Below, piece by piece: positions 17,167-27,075 of a stretch of 64,000 nucleotides of DNA. The DNA comes from Ammoniphilus sp. YIM 78166. Its GTDB lineage: Bacteria; Bacillota; Bacilli; Aneurinibacillales; RAOX-1. The first letter of the stretch is position 1, and the number at the start of each line of letters is the position of its first letter. The stretch covers positions 186,001 through 250,000 of the forward strand of contig NZ_SDLR01000004.1 in NCBI RefSeq assembly GCF_004522215.1, read 5' to 3'. Position numbers and translations under genes: made by a program. The notes under the pieces were generated by a model. The model saw only the letters and a program-made list of their open reading frames with translations, had not been told where the DNA came from and ran no database searches.

Positions 17167-18798
17167 CTAATCCCGTAATAAGTGAAGTCTACTTAAGATG
17201 GGTATAACCTTCCCTGCTTTGGGGATGTATTGTAGATCGGTTTTTGTAATGGAGCCTGAAACCAATAAGGCGATTCCGTAAACGATGGCTCCACAAGCTA
17301 CAGAAATGACGGCAACAACGGAATAATAAAGTCGGTACGACTCGATCACACCAAAAAGCATATTCATGCTCAATTGTTCAATCAAGAATACAAAAACGGC
17401 CATCATGGATACCGCAAAAATAGGCTTAAGGAAAAACGATTTAAATTGAAAGGTGACATCTGTATATTTGGCTACTGCCCTCAGATTCAACATCGTGGCT
17501 ACGGCGTAAGCCAAAACTGTGGCTAACGCTGCGCCAGAAATCCCCATGATAGGAATGAGCAACAGGTTCAATCCAACTTTTATCACGACCCCAACTAATA
17601 AGTTCTGCGCGGGCAGCAGTACCTTCCCCAGTCCTTGTAAGATCCCCGCCGAGGTAATTCCCAGGGTGGAGAAAATGGTGGTAAAGGACAAGACGATGAG
17701 AGTCATCGTTCCTTTGTCGTTTTGATAAAGCATGATATTGACAGGTTGAGCCACCACAGCCAATCCAATGGAAGTCGGTAAGCCGATCATCAAGGTCAAG
17801 CGAAGTGCCAGTTCCGTCCGACTCTTGATAATCTGCCTTGCCTGCCTGGCATTCGCCTCAGAAATGGCAGGAACAAGGGAAAGGGATAAAGCTGTTGCGA
17901 AAAAAGCGCCAAAGGCCACTAAGGGCTGTCCCCGGTCGAAAATTCCTTTGAGTATATTGGCTTCTTCAGCAGGATACCCTGCTTTCACCAATAAATTGGC
18001 CACGGTAAAGGAATCAGACAATTGAAGCAAAGGCAAGACTAAGGCACCAAAACAGATCGGAATGGCATAATATAGTATTTGCTTAATTAACTTCCAAGAT
18101 GACTCCTGAGGATGCTTCTTAGCTTCACTCGGAGGAATTTGTGTATGTAGCTTTCTATTTTTCTTCCAGAATAATAAGAGCACCAAAAGACCCGTTAACG
18201 CCCCTGTGACTGCGCCGAACACGGCTCCCGCACCCGCCAAATACTCATTTCCTGTCGTGCTCATAAACCAGTACGCTAACACAATGATCGTGGCGACACG
18301 GACAAACTGCTCCGCAATTTGGGAAATGGCGGTTGGGATCATATTTTGATGACCTTGGAAATATCCTCGCATGGCTGCCATAGGAGGAACAATTAATAGT
18401 GCATAAGAAACGCTCTGAATGGGAAGAGTTAATTTATCATTACCCATCCACCTAGCGATCGATTCCGCTCCATAATATAAGGATAAGAAAGAAATAATTC
18501 CAGTGAAAAACAAGGTGATAATGGAAACCTTAAAAACTCTTCTTACTCCGTATAGGTCTCCAACTGCAAGCTTTTCCGAAACCATCTTGGAGATCGCGAT
18601 AGGAAAGCCAGCCGTTGCCAGGATTAATAAGGTACCATAAAGGGGATAAACTTGCGTGTAGACATAATAACCCAGGTCACCTGTTATGTTTTGATAAGGA
18701 ATCCTGTAGATCAACCCCAGCATTTTGGAGAATAATGAAGCCAGTCCCAATATGGCTGCTCCTTTGATGAAGGTTGCTCCATCTAACTTCTTTGACAT
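17167..18798 (-). CDS. yabM: SpoVB/YabM-like MOP-family lipid-linked saccharide flippase
   Basis: 543 residues with about 14 hydrophobic segments, a MATE/MOP superfamily membrane protein (GAAILGLASLFSKMLGLIYRIPY at the N-terminus is the typical MurJ/SpoVB-like start). Members export undecaprenyl-linked precursors of peptidoglycan or other polysaccharides. Position between spoVT and mazG equals yabM of B. subtilis; the substrate cannot be told from sequence. Confidence 0.87.
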   Translation of the reverse strand: MSKKLDGATFIKGAAILGLASLFSKMLGLIYRIPYQNITGDLGYYVYTQVYPLYGTLLILATAGFPIAISKMVSEKLAVGDLYGVRRVFKVSIITLFFTGIISFLSLYYGAESIARWMGNDKLTLPIQSVSYALLIVPPMAAMRGYFQGHQNMIPTAISQIAEQFVRVATIIVLAYWFMSTTGNEYLAGAGAVFGAVTGALTGLLVLLLFWKKNRKLHTQIPPSEAKKHPQESSWKLIKQILYYAIPICFGALVLPLLQLSDSFTVANLLVKAGYPAEEANILKGIFDRGQPLVAFGAFFATALSLSLVPAISEANARQARQIIKSRTELALRLTLMIGLPTSIGLAVVAQPVNIMLYQNDKGTMTLIVLSFTTIFSTLGITSAGILQGLGKVLLPAQNLLVGVVIKVGLNLLLIPIMGISGAALATVLAYAVATMLNLRAVAKYTDVTFQFKSFFLKPIFAVSMMAVFVFLIEQLSMNMLFGVIESYRLYYSVVAVISVACGAIVYGIALLVSGSITKTDLQYIPKAGKVIPILSRLHLLRD

Positions 18799-18855
18799 AA
18801 ATTTCCTCCCCCAGGATTCAAAATCTAAGCTATTATATCATATGCCCATTTAAAC

Positions 18856-18901
18856 ACAAAGAGCTCTCCCAGACTCAAATTAAGTCCGGAAAAGCTCTTA
18901 T
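18856..18901 (-). terminator. Possible terminator between spoVT and yabM
   Basis: Stem AAGAGCT (18859-18865) with AGCTCTT (18893-18899) enclosing a GACT/AGTC inner pairing; on the minus strand it is followed by TGTGTTTAAAT, a weak T-run. Confidence 0.5.
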
Positions 18902-18981
18902 CCCCTCGGAAAGGTTTATGTATTACCACTTTCCCTTTGTTCATGAGGGTAACCTGGTCTTTGCCAAGTTAACTTTATTCA

Positions 18982-19521
18982 TTATTGTTCCATTTGCTTC
19001 GCTAGGAAACCAGCTGCAGTCTCAGCCATCTTCGTTTCCAAGTCACCCATCTTTACTGCTTCCTCTTTACTGGAGAGGATAACCGCTCCGATAGGGTCTC
19101 CTCCTGCCACAATAGGAGCGACTACAATCGAGGAGTAGTGTTCCTTGACATCGCGGCAAACTTCGTATTCACCAGGACCTTGAATCAGAGTTTTTCGTTC
19201 TTCCATACAGGTTTCGACCATTGATCCTATAGACTTGTCCATAAATTCTTTCTTACTAGCCCCAGAAACTGCGATGATGGTATCGCGGTCAGAGATCAGG
19301 GTGATGTGCCCAATGCTTTCATACAAAGAATCTGCATACTCTTTAGCAAAATCGCCAAGTTCTCCAATTGGGGAGTACTTCTTTAAAATCACTTCGCCGT
19401 CCCTGTCAACAAAGATCTCAAGAGGGTCACCTTCACGAATTCTTAGCGTCCGGCGAATTTCCTTTGGAATTACCACACGGCCAAGATCATCAATCCGACG
19501 TACGATTCCAGTTGCTTTCAT
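18982..19521 (-). CDS. spoVT: Stage V sporulation regulator SpoVT
   Basis: 179 residues: an N-terminal AbrB/SpoVT swapped-hairpin DNA-binding domain (KATGIVRRIDDLGRVVIPKEIRRTLRI, read in parts) and a C-terminal GAF-like domain (DRDTIIAVSGASKKEF, GDPIGAVILSS). It tunes sigma-G-dependent genes in the forespore. The N-terminus is closely alike to AbrB in this window (40374-40640), as expected for paralogues. Its own promoter should lie in the 230-bp gap from prsA; a sigma-G site was not certain to me. Confidence 0.95.
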   Translation of the reverse strand: MKATGIVRRIDDLGRVVIPKEIRRTLRIREGDPLEIFVDRDGEVILKKYSPIGELGDFAKEYADSLYESIGHITLISDRDTIIAVSGASKKEFMDKSIGSMVETCMEERKTLIQGPGEYEVCRDVKEHYSSIVVAPIVAGGDPIGAVILSSKEEAVKMGDLETKMAETAAGFLAKQMEQ

Positions 19522-19699
19522 TATCTAGATGCCTCACTTTCACTTGAAGTTTTCACTTGACTGGAACTACTTATCACAATCGTTGATACCCTATTTTGCC
19601 TTATGCCTACCTGTTGGGGAACTGCTTGTTTCCTGGTGTAGGGATAGTATATATCTCCTTATTGGATAATATTCACCAAGCTTCTCTGACACCTTATTT

Positions 19700-19751
19700 T
19701 GGAAAAAGAAGAAGGTCCCTCGAGCTGGTAATTCCAGCCTTGGGACCTTCA
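19700..19751 (-). terminator. Terminator after prsA
   Basis: Stem GAAGGTCCC (19711-19719) with GGGACCTTC (19742-19750), followed on the minus strand by TTCTTTTTCC. Ends the mfd-prsA unit. Confidence 0.75.
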
Positions 19752-19753
19752 AC

Positions 19754-20836
19754 TTATTTTTTCTCTGGAAGGTTGACTTTCTTCATAAGGGAAGGAAGCT
19801 CCTTATCCATAAATGCATCATATTTTTCGTTCACGAACTGAGAACGAATTTGATCCTTTACATCGTCATAGCCTTTTTCCGAACGTTTTTCGACCTTCAT
19901 GACGTGATAACCATAGTCCGTTTTGACCGGATCGCTGATTTCATTCAACGGAAGCTCCAGAGCTGCCTGCTTAAACTCAGGTACCCACATGGCTACTTCT
20001 ACATCTTCATACAATCCGCCGGTTTCTTTACTGCCTGGGTCATCCGAAAACTCTTTGGCTAACGCAGCAAAATCTTCCCCTTTTCTTAAACGACTGGCTA
20101 AATCATCTGCCAGCTTCTTCGCTTCTTCATCCGTTAAAGCTTTCTTTTCTCCTTCGGCAGGAGGGGCTGCTTGATCTCCTACAGAGACCAAGATATGGCG
20201 CACAGAAGCAATGGTAAACTCTCCTTGCGTCTTTCCTTCTTCATAACGCTTTTTCATTTCATCTTCTTGAACTTGTGTACGCAGGTAGGCTTCTACCTTC
20301 TTATATCGAACAAAAAACGCAGTCAGATCTTCGTCTGTTACTTTTTGATCCTGCATTTGCTTTTCTAATTTCTTCTCATCGTTGCCGAATACCATCAGGT
20401 ACTGACTTTTAATCCGGTCAACTAGCTGTTTGGCTTCACTTTCTGCGTTTGCCACTTCTGGTGCGCGTTCAGCCATGACAATCTCAGAAACATAGCTATC
20501 TATGAAAAGTTGAAGTGATTCCGGGAGTTTCTCATGGATGGCAAACCCTGCTTGAGGGTTAATAAAGGATTGGATTGCCAAATAGTTTTCGAATTGCTCT
20601 ACTGTAATGGTTCCACCCTCATATTCCGCTACCACCGTATTGGGCTCCATGCCTAAACTAACGTCTACCACTGGAACCGGGCTTTCTTCCCCTGTTGGCT
20701 GTTGATCTTGATCCGCTTGGGTTTGCTCTTCTTTTCCTTTCGCTTCCTTGTCTTCCGCCTTCCCACAAGCGGTTAGTAGAGACAAGGCAAGCGTAAAGGA
20801 AAGCATAAGGGCTCCCCATTTTCTAAGTGGCCACAT
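19754..20836 (-). CDS. PrsA-type lipoprotein peptidyl-prolyl isomerase
   Basis: 360 residues. A lipoprotein signal peptide ends in LSLLTAC with the lipidated cysteine at residue 24, followed by a Glu/Gln/Asp-rich linker, a SurA-like N-terminal region, and a PpiC rotamase domain (SVRHILVSVGDQA through DPVKTDYGYHVMKVEKR, read in parts). It should fold secreted proteins at the outer membrane face, like PrsA. The ATG overlaps the mfd stop region by 14 bp, with GGGAG upstream, so it is coupled to mfd. B. subtilis has no such gene here, and whether it is the functional PrsA or a paralogue is open. Confidence 0.88.
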   Translation of the reverse strand: MWPLRKWGALMLSFTLALSLLTACGKAEDKEAKGKEEQTQADQDQQPTGEESPVPVVDVSLGMEPNTVVAEYEGGTITVEQFENYLAIQSFINPQAGFAIHEKLPESLQLFIDSYVSEIVMAERAPEVANAESEAKQLVDRIKSQYLMVFGNDEKKLEKQMQDQKVTDEDLTAFFVRYKKVEAYLRTQVQEDEMKKRYEEGKTQGEFTIASVRHILVSVGDQAAPPAEGEKKALTDEEAKKLADDLASRLRKGEDFAALAKEFSDDPGSKETGGLYEDVEVAMWVPEFKQAALELPLNEISDPVKTDYGYHVMKVEKRSEKGYDDVKDQIRSQFVNEKYDAFMDKELPSLMKKVNLPEKK

Positions 20837-23800
20837 TATTTAATTCTCCCTTCACTTTTTTCACTTGTTCAAACTCCGACAGGAACTTCTCGACGAGCTT
20901 GATGCCCTCTTCAGGAGTCAACCCATTTACTTTAACAGTAACCGACAGGTGTTGTCCAGTTGCCAAGCTCATACGTCGGTCATATTGATTGGCTAAAGTA
21001 AACAATTTGGTGCCATCAATCTGGAGATTCTGATCTGCGTGAAGGTTGATCACTAGGTTGGTACCCTTTTGAACAATGCTTGTAATGCGATGCAGATACG
21101 AGTATACACGCAATCGCGCTACGCTCAAGAGGTTCTCCACTGGCAGTGGAATATCTCCAAAACGGTCTACCAGCTCTTCTTCTAGATCCACCACATCTTC
21201 CATTTCATAAACAGCTGCAAACTTCTTATACATTTCGATTTTCTGTTTGCTGTCTTTTATATAGTCGGACGGGATAAACGCATCTAGCTGAATATCAATT
21301 TCCGGATGGATCGCTTCTTCTTCTTTCGGTCCACCCTTGAGCTCGTCAATGGCTTCCTTGAGCATTTGGCTATACAAATCAAATCCTACGGAAGCGATGA
21401 ATCCATGCTGTTCGGCCCCCAATAGATTACCTGCTCCACGGATGGCCAGATCTCGCATCGCAATTTTAAAGCCTGAGCCCAGCTCCGTAAATTCTTTAAT
21501 GGCCTGAAGTCGTTTCTCTGCTACTTCCGTCAGAACCTTATCTCGCTGATAGGTGAAGTAGGCATACGCCATTCGATTCGAACGCCCTACTCTCCCTCTT
21601 AGCTGGTAGAGCTGAGATAATCCCATGCGATCCGCATTGTAAACAATCAGGGTATTTACATTAGGAATATCTACACCGGTTTCAATAATCGTCGTACTGA
21701 CCAACACATCGGTATGTCCTTCAAGAAAATCTAGCATCACTTGCTCTAGCTCGGTTTCTTTCATCTGTCCATGAGCGACAGCTACCTTGGAATCGGGCAC
21801 AAGGAAACTAATTTGTTCCGCCATTTGCTCAATCCCTTGAACCTGGTTATATAAGAAGTACACCTGCCCGCCGCGTCCAAGCTCTCTCTCGATCGCTTCT
21901 CTTACAAGAGCTGCGCTATACTCCATGACATACGTTTGTACAGGAAAACGGTTCTCAGGCGGAGTCTCAATGACGGACAAATCCCTTACGCCGAGCATGG
22001 ACATGTGCAAGGTTCGAGGGATCGGCGTAGCCGTTAAAGTCAAGACATCGACATTGGCTTTAAACTGCTTGAGCTTCTCTTTGTGCGTTACCCCGAAGCG
22101 TTGCTCTTCATCGACGATCAGCAGCCCTAAATCCTTAAAGACCACATCCTTAGACAGGAGGCGATGGGTCCCGATGATGATATCCAACCTTCCGTCTTTT
22201 AGCATTTTCATGGCTTCATTCTGTTCTTTACGAGAACGGAAGCGACTAATAACGGCCAGATTAACGGGATATCCAGAAAAACGCTCTTTAAAGGTTTCAT
22301 AATGCTGCTGAGCCAAGATGGTGGTAGGAACCAATACAGCTACTTGCTTGCCGTCCATAATCGCTTTAAAGGCAGAGCGTATAGCCACCTCGGTTTTTCC
22401 ATATCCTACATCTCCGCACAATAATCGATCCATTGGACGGGATTTTTCCATATCCTTTTTAATTTCTTCAATGGCTCGAAGCTGGTCCGTTGTCTCATCA
22501 TACGGAAACATGGCTTCAAACTCACGCATCTCTGGTGTATCTTTACTGAAGGCATACCCTTGGCTAGCCTCTCGTTTTGCGTACAGCTTAATTAAGTCTG
22601 CCGCAATATCCTGAATGGAGGCGCGAACCTTGCTCGTTACCTTTTTCCACTCGGTTCCTCCGAGCTTGTAAACCTTCGGTTCTTTATCTTCATCTGCGAC
22701 ATAACGTTGGACTTGATCAATCTGATCAATCGGCACGTAAAGCTTATCGTTGCCCGCATACTTCAAGTGGAGATAATCCTTGTGGATTCCATTAATCTCT
22801 AGGGTCTCGATGCCTAGATACTTTCCGATCCCGTGATTCACATGGACAACAAAGTCTCCAACCTTCAGTTCATTGTAATTTTTAATTCGTTCCGCATTGC
22901 TAATATTAGTTTTCGTTTTTCGTGCCTTTCGCTGCTTCTGGGTAAAGACCTCTGACTCCGTTACCACAACAACATGATGCATCGGCAGTTCAAAGCCGGT
23001 TTGCAAATTCCCAACGGTAATGATCGGTCGCTGGCTGATGTTTTCCACTGGCCCAAGAATGAGATCGGCCTCGATCTCGTAATCCTGGAACACCCGCTCC
23101 AATCGTTTGGCGCGGTCTTCGTCAGCAGCCAGGAAAACAACTTGATGATGGGACTTCGTCCAGCGTTCTAATTCACCCTTCAGCACATTCAACTGGCCAT
23201 GAAAATCCTGCATCGGCTTACAGTTGAAATTGACCATGTTCTGAGGCGCAGTTTTCGGAATCTGACGAAGGAATAGGGATAAATGAATGACTTTATTCTT
23301 CTTGTTATTGACTACATCTTCGTAATTGAAGGCGAGAGGGATGTTATGGGTAAATTCACCTTCGGCGACAAGGGTCGTTTTCCACTCGGCTTCTTCTTTT
23401 TCCAGCTGGTCAATCGTCTCTAATATCCTGGATGGTTCATCTAATACCATAATGGTATCTTGAGGCATGTAATCTATCAAACTCTGGTAACGAGGATACA
23501 GCAAAGAGATATATTTATAGATTGCTTGGAAGCGATTTCCTTGCCGCAATTGCTCAATTTCCCAACCAATCTTCGTGGTTAGCTTTTCCTTCACCGATGG
23601 GTCCTTAATCGTTAGCAAGGTTTCAGTTAGCTTCTGTTCTAGTAAATTCGCTGCAGATCTAAGTACCTCTTGGTCCCCAAAGATTTCACTCGTAGGTGGA
23701 AGAGTGATGGATTCTAATTTATCAATAGATCGTTGATTGGCTAAATCGAAAGTTCGGATCGAGTCTACCTCGACATCAAACAATTCAATGCGAACGGGAT

Positions 23801-24371
23801 TTTCTAAATACACAGGGAAAATGTCGAGTATTCCCCCTCGAAGGCTCAGCTGTCCTTTCCCCTCTACCATTTCCACGCGCTCGTAGCCTAAGGAAATGAG
23901 GCTCTGAAGCATGGAGCTTAAGTCAATCTCTTGCCCTACTTGAACACGAACCTGTGACTTTTCCCATACCTCTTGTGAAACCATGATTCTGCGCAGACCA
24001 GCGAAAGGAGCGACAAGGATTCTCTTTTTCTTTTCACCTAGTTTCGTAAGAACCTCAATTCGGTTCGCTTGTGTTTCTGGACTGGCAATTGCCATTTCCG
24101 AGACAATCAGCTCATTGGCTGGAAACAGCAATACCTGGTCGTCTCCGACCAGTTCTAGAAGGTCCTCGTATATTTTCTGAGCTTGAAAAAGATTATGAGT
24201 AACCACTAATAATGGCTTATCTAGCGCTTGAAAGATAGAACTAATAAATAACTGTCTGGCCGATCCACTGAGTCCAGCTACGAGCTGCTCCTTTAACCCC
24301 TGATCAAAGCCTTTCATAATCGTTTGGAAATCTACATTATCTAGAAACCTTTGAATAATTCCCTTCACCAC
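20823..24371 (-). CDS. mfd: Transcription-repair coupling factor Mfd
   Basis: 1182 residues, normal length. Removes stalled RNA polymerase and recruits UvrA. Domain order is clear: UvrB-homology region (LSGSARQLFISSIF, LLFPANELIVSE), RNAP-interaction CarD-like domain (VGDFVVHVNHGIGKYLGIET), then RecG-like translocase with LLCGDVGYGKTEVA (Walker A), IVDEEQRFG (DEEQ box) and QLRGRVGRSNRMAYAY (motif VI), and a C-terminal TRCF domain. Two tandem GTG codons (24371 and 24368) can serve as start, preceded by GGAGAGGGGGG. Confidence 0.97.
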   Translation of the reverse strand: MVKGIIQRFLDNVDFQTIMKGFDQGLKEQLVAGLSGSARQLFISSIFQALDKPLLVVTHNLFQAQKIYEDLLELVGDDQVLLFPANELIVSEMAIASPETQANRIEVLTKLGEKKKRILVAPFAGLRRIMVSQEVWEKSQVRVQVGQEIDLSSMLQSLISLGYERVEMVEGKGQLSLRGGILDIFPVYLENPVRIELFDVEVDSIRTFDLANQRSIDKLESITLPPTSEIFGDQEVLRSAANLLEQKLTETLLTIKDPSVKEKLTTKIGWEIEQLRQGNRFQAIYKYISLLYPRYQSLIDYMPQDTIMVLDEPSRILETIDQLEKEEAEWKTTLVAEGEFTHNIPLAFNYEDVVNNKKNKVIHLSLFLRQIPKTAPQNMVNFNCKPMQDFHGQLNVLKGELERWTKSHHQVVFLAADEDRAKRLERVFQDYEIEADLILGPVENISQRPIITVGNLQTGFELPMHHVVVVTESEVFTQKQRKARKTKTNISNAERIKNYNELKVGDFVVHVNHGIGKYLGIETLEINGIHKDYLHLKYAGNDKLYVPIDQIDQVQRYVADEDKEPKVYKLGGTEWKKVTSKVRASIQDIAADLIKLYAKREASQGYAFSKDTPEMREFEAMFPYDETTDQLRAIEEIKKDMEKSRPMDRLLCGDVGYGKTEVAIRSAFKAIMDGKQVAVLVPTTILAQQHYETFKERFSGYPVNLAVISRFRSRKEQNEAMKMLKDGRLDIIIGTHRLLSKDVVFKDLGLLIVDEEQRFGVTHKEKLKQFKANVDVLTLTATPIPRTLHMSMLGVRDLSVIETPPENRFPVQTYVMEYSAALVREAIERELGRGGQVYFLYNQVQGIEQMAEQISFLVPDSKVAVAHGQMKETELEQVMLDFLEGHTDVLVSTTIIETGVDIPNVNTLIVYNADRMGLSQLYQLRGRVGRSNRMAYAYFTYQRDKVLTEVAEKRLQAIKEFTELGSGFKIAMRDLAIRGAGNLLGAEQHGFIASVGFDLYSQMLKEAIDELKGGPKEEEAIHPEIDIQLDAFIPSDYIKDSKQKIEMYKKFAAVYEMEDVVDLEEELVDRFGDIPLPVENLLSVARLRVYSYLHRITSIVQKGTNLVINLHADQNLQIDGTKLFTLANQYDRRMSLATGQHLSVTVKVNGLTPEEGIKLVEKFLSEFEQVKKVKGELNNVAT

Positions 24372-24424
24372 TAGCCCCCCTCTCCGTTGGGTGAAATCAA
24401 TCTATTAAATGAACACATTCAAGT

Positions 24425-24460
24425 CAAAAATAGCCTCAGCCGACATAAGCCGAGGCTATA
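24425..24460 (-). terminator. Terminator after fin
   Basis: TAGCCTC (24431-24437) pairs with GAGGCTA (24452-24458) with an inner GC-rich stem; followed on the minus strand by TTTTTGAC. Confidence 0.75.
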
Positions 24461-24463
24461 CGA

Positions 24464-24682
24464 TTACTGCAAGGGATAGGCTAACTCAGGATTACGCTGA
24501 ATAGCCTCGCTGCAATATTCACAGGTTACGTTTACAATCATATTGCCATTATCATAGCTAATTATATGTTGTCGTTCCTCAGGGGTCAAGAAATGCCAAC
24601 CCAATTCCGTCTCCGTGACCAGCTCCGACTCAATGTTGCCAAGTGTGGATTTACAATGTGGACATACATATTTTATAGACAT
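24464..24682 (-). CDS. fin: Anti-sigma-F factor Fin (YabK)
   Basis: 72 residues with two CxxC zinc pairs (VCPHCKS and CEYCSEA), and WHFLTPEERQHIISYD in between, matching Fin. In B. subtilis Fin antagonises sigma-F to help the switch to sigma-G in the forespore. It lies between pth and mfd as in B. subtilis, with a terminator after it. Confidence 0.92.
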   Translation of the reverse strand: MSIKYVCPHCKSTLGNIESELVTETELGWHFLTPEERQHIISYDNGNMIVNVTCEYCSEAIQRNPELAYPLQ

Positions 24683-24755
24683 GACTATGCCTCCTAGGGG
24701 GAGTATATTCCTCCTAGATATTCTTTCCCTTAGGTTGGGAAAACATACTTCAGGT

Positions 24756-25313
24756 TTAGTTGTACCGATTCATCACCTGAACAAAGGTGTCTTGCAGCCA
24801 ATGCGCTGCCGCTTCGGAAGCCTTTTTCACTGCGCTTTGGATCTCCATGTCTTCTTCTTTACGAAAAGGCTCTAATACATAATCCACGACCTTTTTTCCA
24901 GCCGGTGGACGACCAATCCCCACGCGAATGCGATTGAATTCCTCCGTACCCAAATGCTGAATAATCGACTTGATTCCGTTATGTCCTCCAGCACTTCCCT
25001 TCATCCGTAAGCGAACCTGCCCCACAGGCGTATCCAAATCGTCGTAAATCACAACGATCTGTTGAGGGTCTAGCTTGTAAAATTGAATAACCTGGATTAA
25101 AGATTCTCCAGATAAGTTCATATACGTTAGGGGTTTTAGCAAGATCACCTTTTGTCCTTGGGCATGCCCTTCTCCCATGATCCCTTTGAACTTGATTTGA
25201 CTAAGCTCAATCCCCATTGCTTTTGCACATTCATCAATAACCATAAACCCGGCGTTGTGTCTCGTTTTCTCGTATTGCTTCCCGGGATTCCCCAAACCGA
25301 CAAACAGTTTCAA
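24756..25313 (-). CDS. pth: Peptidyl-tRNA hydrolase
   Basis: 185 residues. Releases peptides from prematurely dissociated peptidyl-tRNA. The motifs LFVGLGNPGKQYEKTRHNAGF (read in parts; catalytic His in the TRHNAGF loop), KPLTYMNLSGES, YDDLDTPVGQVRLRMKGSAGGHNG and FNRIRVGIGRP are all present. The start is TTG 25313-25311 with AGGAGG 9 bp before it. Gene order rplY-pth-fin-mfd is that of Bacillus. Confidence 0.96.
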   Translation of the reverse strand: MKLFVGLGNPGKQYEKTRHNAGFMVIDECAKAMGIELSQIKFKGIMGEGHAQGQKVILLKPLTYMNLSGESLIQVIQFYKLDPQQIVVIYDDLDTPVGQVRLRMKGSAGGHNGIKSIIQHLGTEEFNRIRVGIGRPPAGKKVVDYVLEPFRKEEDMEIQSAVKKASEAAAHWLQDTFVQVMNRYN

Positions 25314-25344
25314 AGCCCGTTCCTCCTAATATCTATATAAATAC

Positions 25345-25392
25345 CAAAAGAGAACTGTGTCATCCTCTCTTGGCAAACGCACAGTTCTCTCT
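25345..25392 (-). terminator. Terminator after rplY
   Basis: Stem AGAGAACTGTG (25349-25359) with CACAGTTCTCT (25380-25390), loop of 20, followed on the minus strand by TTTTGG. Confidence 0.75.
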
Positions 25393-25400
25393 TTGTTGTA

Positions 25401-26051
25401 TTATTTTGCTTCATCCATGCCGTGACTATCACGAGCTCCGACCACTTCTGGTTCTTGAATCGTATCAGCCGGTTCTTCTTCTACAGGCTGTAGACGTGGT
25501 GCTACAATCGACACAATAACCTCATCTAACTCATGCTGAACTTCTAACCCTGTAGGCAAGTCAAGATCAGCTACGGTTAAACTTTGTCCAATTTCCAGAT
25601 CCGAAACATACACGGGAATCGATTCTGGAAGATCGGATGGAAGGCAGCGAACCTCTAATTCCCTTGTCTGGAATTGAGTTACGCCCCCTTGTTTCGCCCC
25701 AGTTGCTTCGCCTAGTAATACGATAGGAACGGAAGCAAGCATAGGCTTATTCATATTCACACGCTTGAAGTCTAGGTGAAGGATTTGATTCTTGATGTTA
25801 TCTTTTTGAATCTCGTTAATGATAACTTTTTCGGAACGGCCGTTCTGAACATGGAGCTCCACAATACTATTTTTGCCATGGTGGCGAAGCAATTGCGTGA
25901 GATCCGAGTAATCCACATGGATATTCTGATTCTGCTGGTTCAATCCATATAAGACAGCCGGTATGCGTCCTTTTGCTCTCAGCTCATTGAGTCCCGAATA
26001 GGTTTGACTATCACGAAGTGCAGCATTCAAACTAGTCGACATCCTTATCAC
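25401..26051 (-). CDS. rplY: Ribosomal protein bL25, Ctc/TL5 form
   Basis: 216 residues with the 5S rRNA-binding L25 domain (ELRAKGRIPAVLYGLN near the N-terminus) and the longer C-terminal TL5-type beta domain, ending in an acidic tail (EEEPADTIQEPE). The long form corresponds to B. subtilis general stress protein Ctc. It is bounded by prs upstream and a terminator downstream. No sigma-B promoter was recognised. Confidence 0.93.
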   Translation of the reverse strand: MIRMSTSLNAALRDSQTYSGLNELRAKGRIPAVLYGLNQQNQNIHVDYSDLTQLLRHHGKNSIVELHVQNGRSEKVIINEIQKDNIKNQILHLDFKRVNMNKPMLASVPIVLLGEATGAKQGGVTQFQTRELEVRCLPSDLPESIPVYVSDLEIGQSLTVADLDLPTGLEVQHELDEVIVSIVAPRLQPVEEEPADTIQEPEVVGARDSHGMDEAK

Positions 26052-26104
26052 CCTCCTAAAAGTGGTACATCTTCTATATTAACCCCTTTTAGGAAGGTTC
26101 AAAC

Positions 26105-27055
26105 CTAGTCGAAAAGTTTACTTACGGATAGTTCCTCGTGAACGCGAATGATCGCCTCTCCAATGATCGGCGCGATAGACAGCATTTTAATCTTTGGAAT
26201 AAGCTTTTCTTCGGTTAGAACAATGGTATTGGTTACCACGAGTTCTTCAATTTTCGAGTTGGCAATACGGTCAATGGCAGGACCAGATAGTACAGGATGC
26301 GAGCAGCAGGCATATACTCCTTTTGCTCCGCTCTCCACTAAAGCATTCGCAGCCAATGTGATTGTACCTGCCGTATCGATCATATCGTCGATAAGAATGG
26401 CTGTTTTGCCGTCAATGTTTCCGACAATGTTCATTACTTCTGCCACATTAGGTTCTGGTCTACGCTTATCAATAATCGCTATTGGCGCTTCTAACCTTTC
26501 AGCTAGCTTTCTTGCTCTGGTTACCCCGCCATGGTCAGGTGAAACCACGACGATATCCGATAGTTCTTTTTCCAGGAAATACTTCGCAAGGATTGGAACT
26601 CCTAGCAGATGATCAACAGGAATATCGAAGAAACCTTGAATCTGAGTTGCGTGTAAATCCATGGCGATTACGCGATGGGCCCCTGCCGTTTCAATCAAGT
26701 TGGCAACAAGCTTGGCTGTAATCGGATCACGGGCGCGAGCCTTACGATCCTGTCTTGCATATCCGTAATAAGGAATAACCACATTAATGCTCTTGGCAGA
26801 AGCTCTCTTCAAGGCGTCAAGCATGATGAGAAGTTCCATTAGATTCTGGTTAACTGGTGCGCTTGTGGATTGAATAACGAAAACATCCGCTCCACGTACA
26901 CTTTCATTTAATTTGATCTGTATTTCACCATCACTAAAGCGAACCACTTCTGCATTTCCTAATGGGATACCAATATGGTCAGCAATTTCTTTTGCCAATT
27001 GAGGATTGGCATTGCAGGTGAACACCTTCAGCTTCGGATCGCGATAATTAGCCAT
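26105..27055 (-). CDS. prs: Ribose-phosphate pyrophosphokinase
   Basis: Makes PRPP from ribose 5-phosphate and ATP, feeding purR-regulated purine synthesis, pth-neighbour hprT and nadC reactions. 316 residues with [14 protein letters not shown] at the start, the flexible [16 protein letters not shown] loop, [12 protein letters not shown], and the PRPP-binding [13 protein letters not shown]. It lies 20 bp after glmU, the normal glmU-prs pair. Confidence 0.97.
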   Translation of the reverse strand: MANYRDPKLKVFTCNANPQLAKEIADHIGIPLGNAEVVRFSDGEIQIKLNESVRGADVFVIQSTSAPVNQNLMELLIMLDALKRASAKSINVVIPYYGYARQDRKARARDPITAKLVANLIETAGAHRVIAMDLHATQIQGFFDIPVDHLLGVPILAKYFLEKELSDIVVVSPDHGGVTRARKLAERLEAPIAIIDKRRPEPNVAEVMNIVGNIDGKTAILIDDMIDTAGTITLAANALVESGAKGVYACCSHPVLSGPAIDRIANSKIEELVVTNTIVLTEEKLIPKIKMLSIAPIIGEAIIRVHEELSVSKLFD

Positions 27056-27075
27056 TGTTTCTTATAACCTCCAAC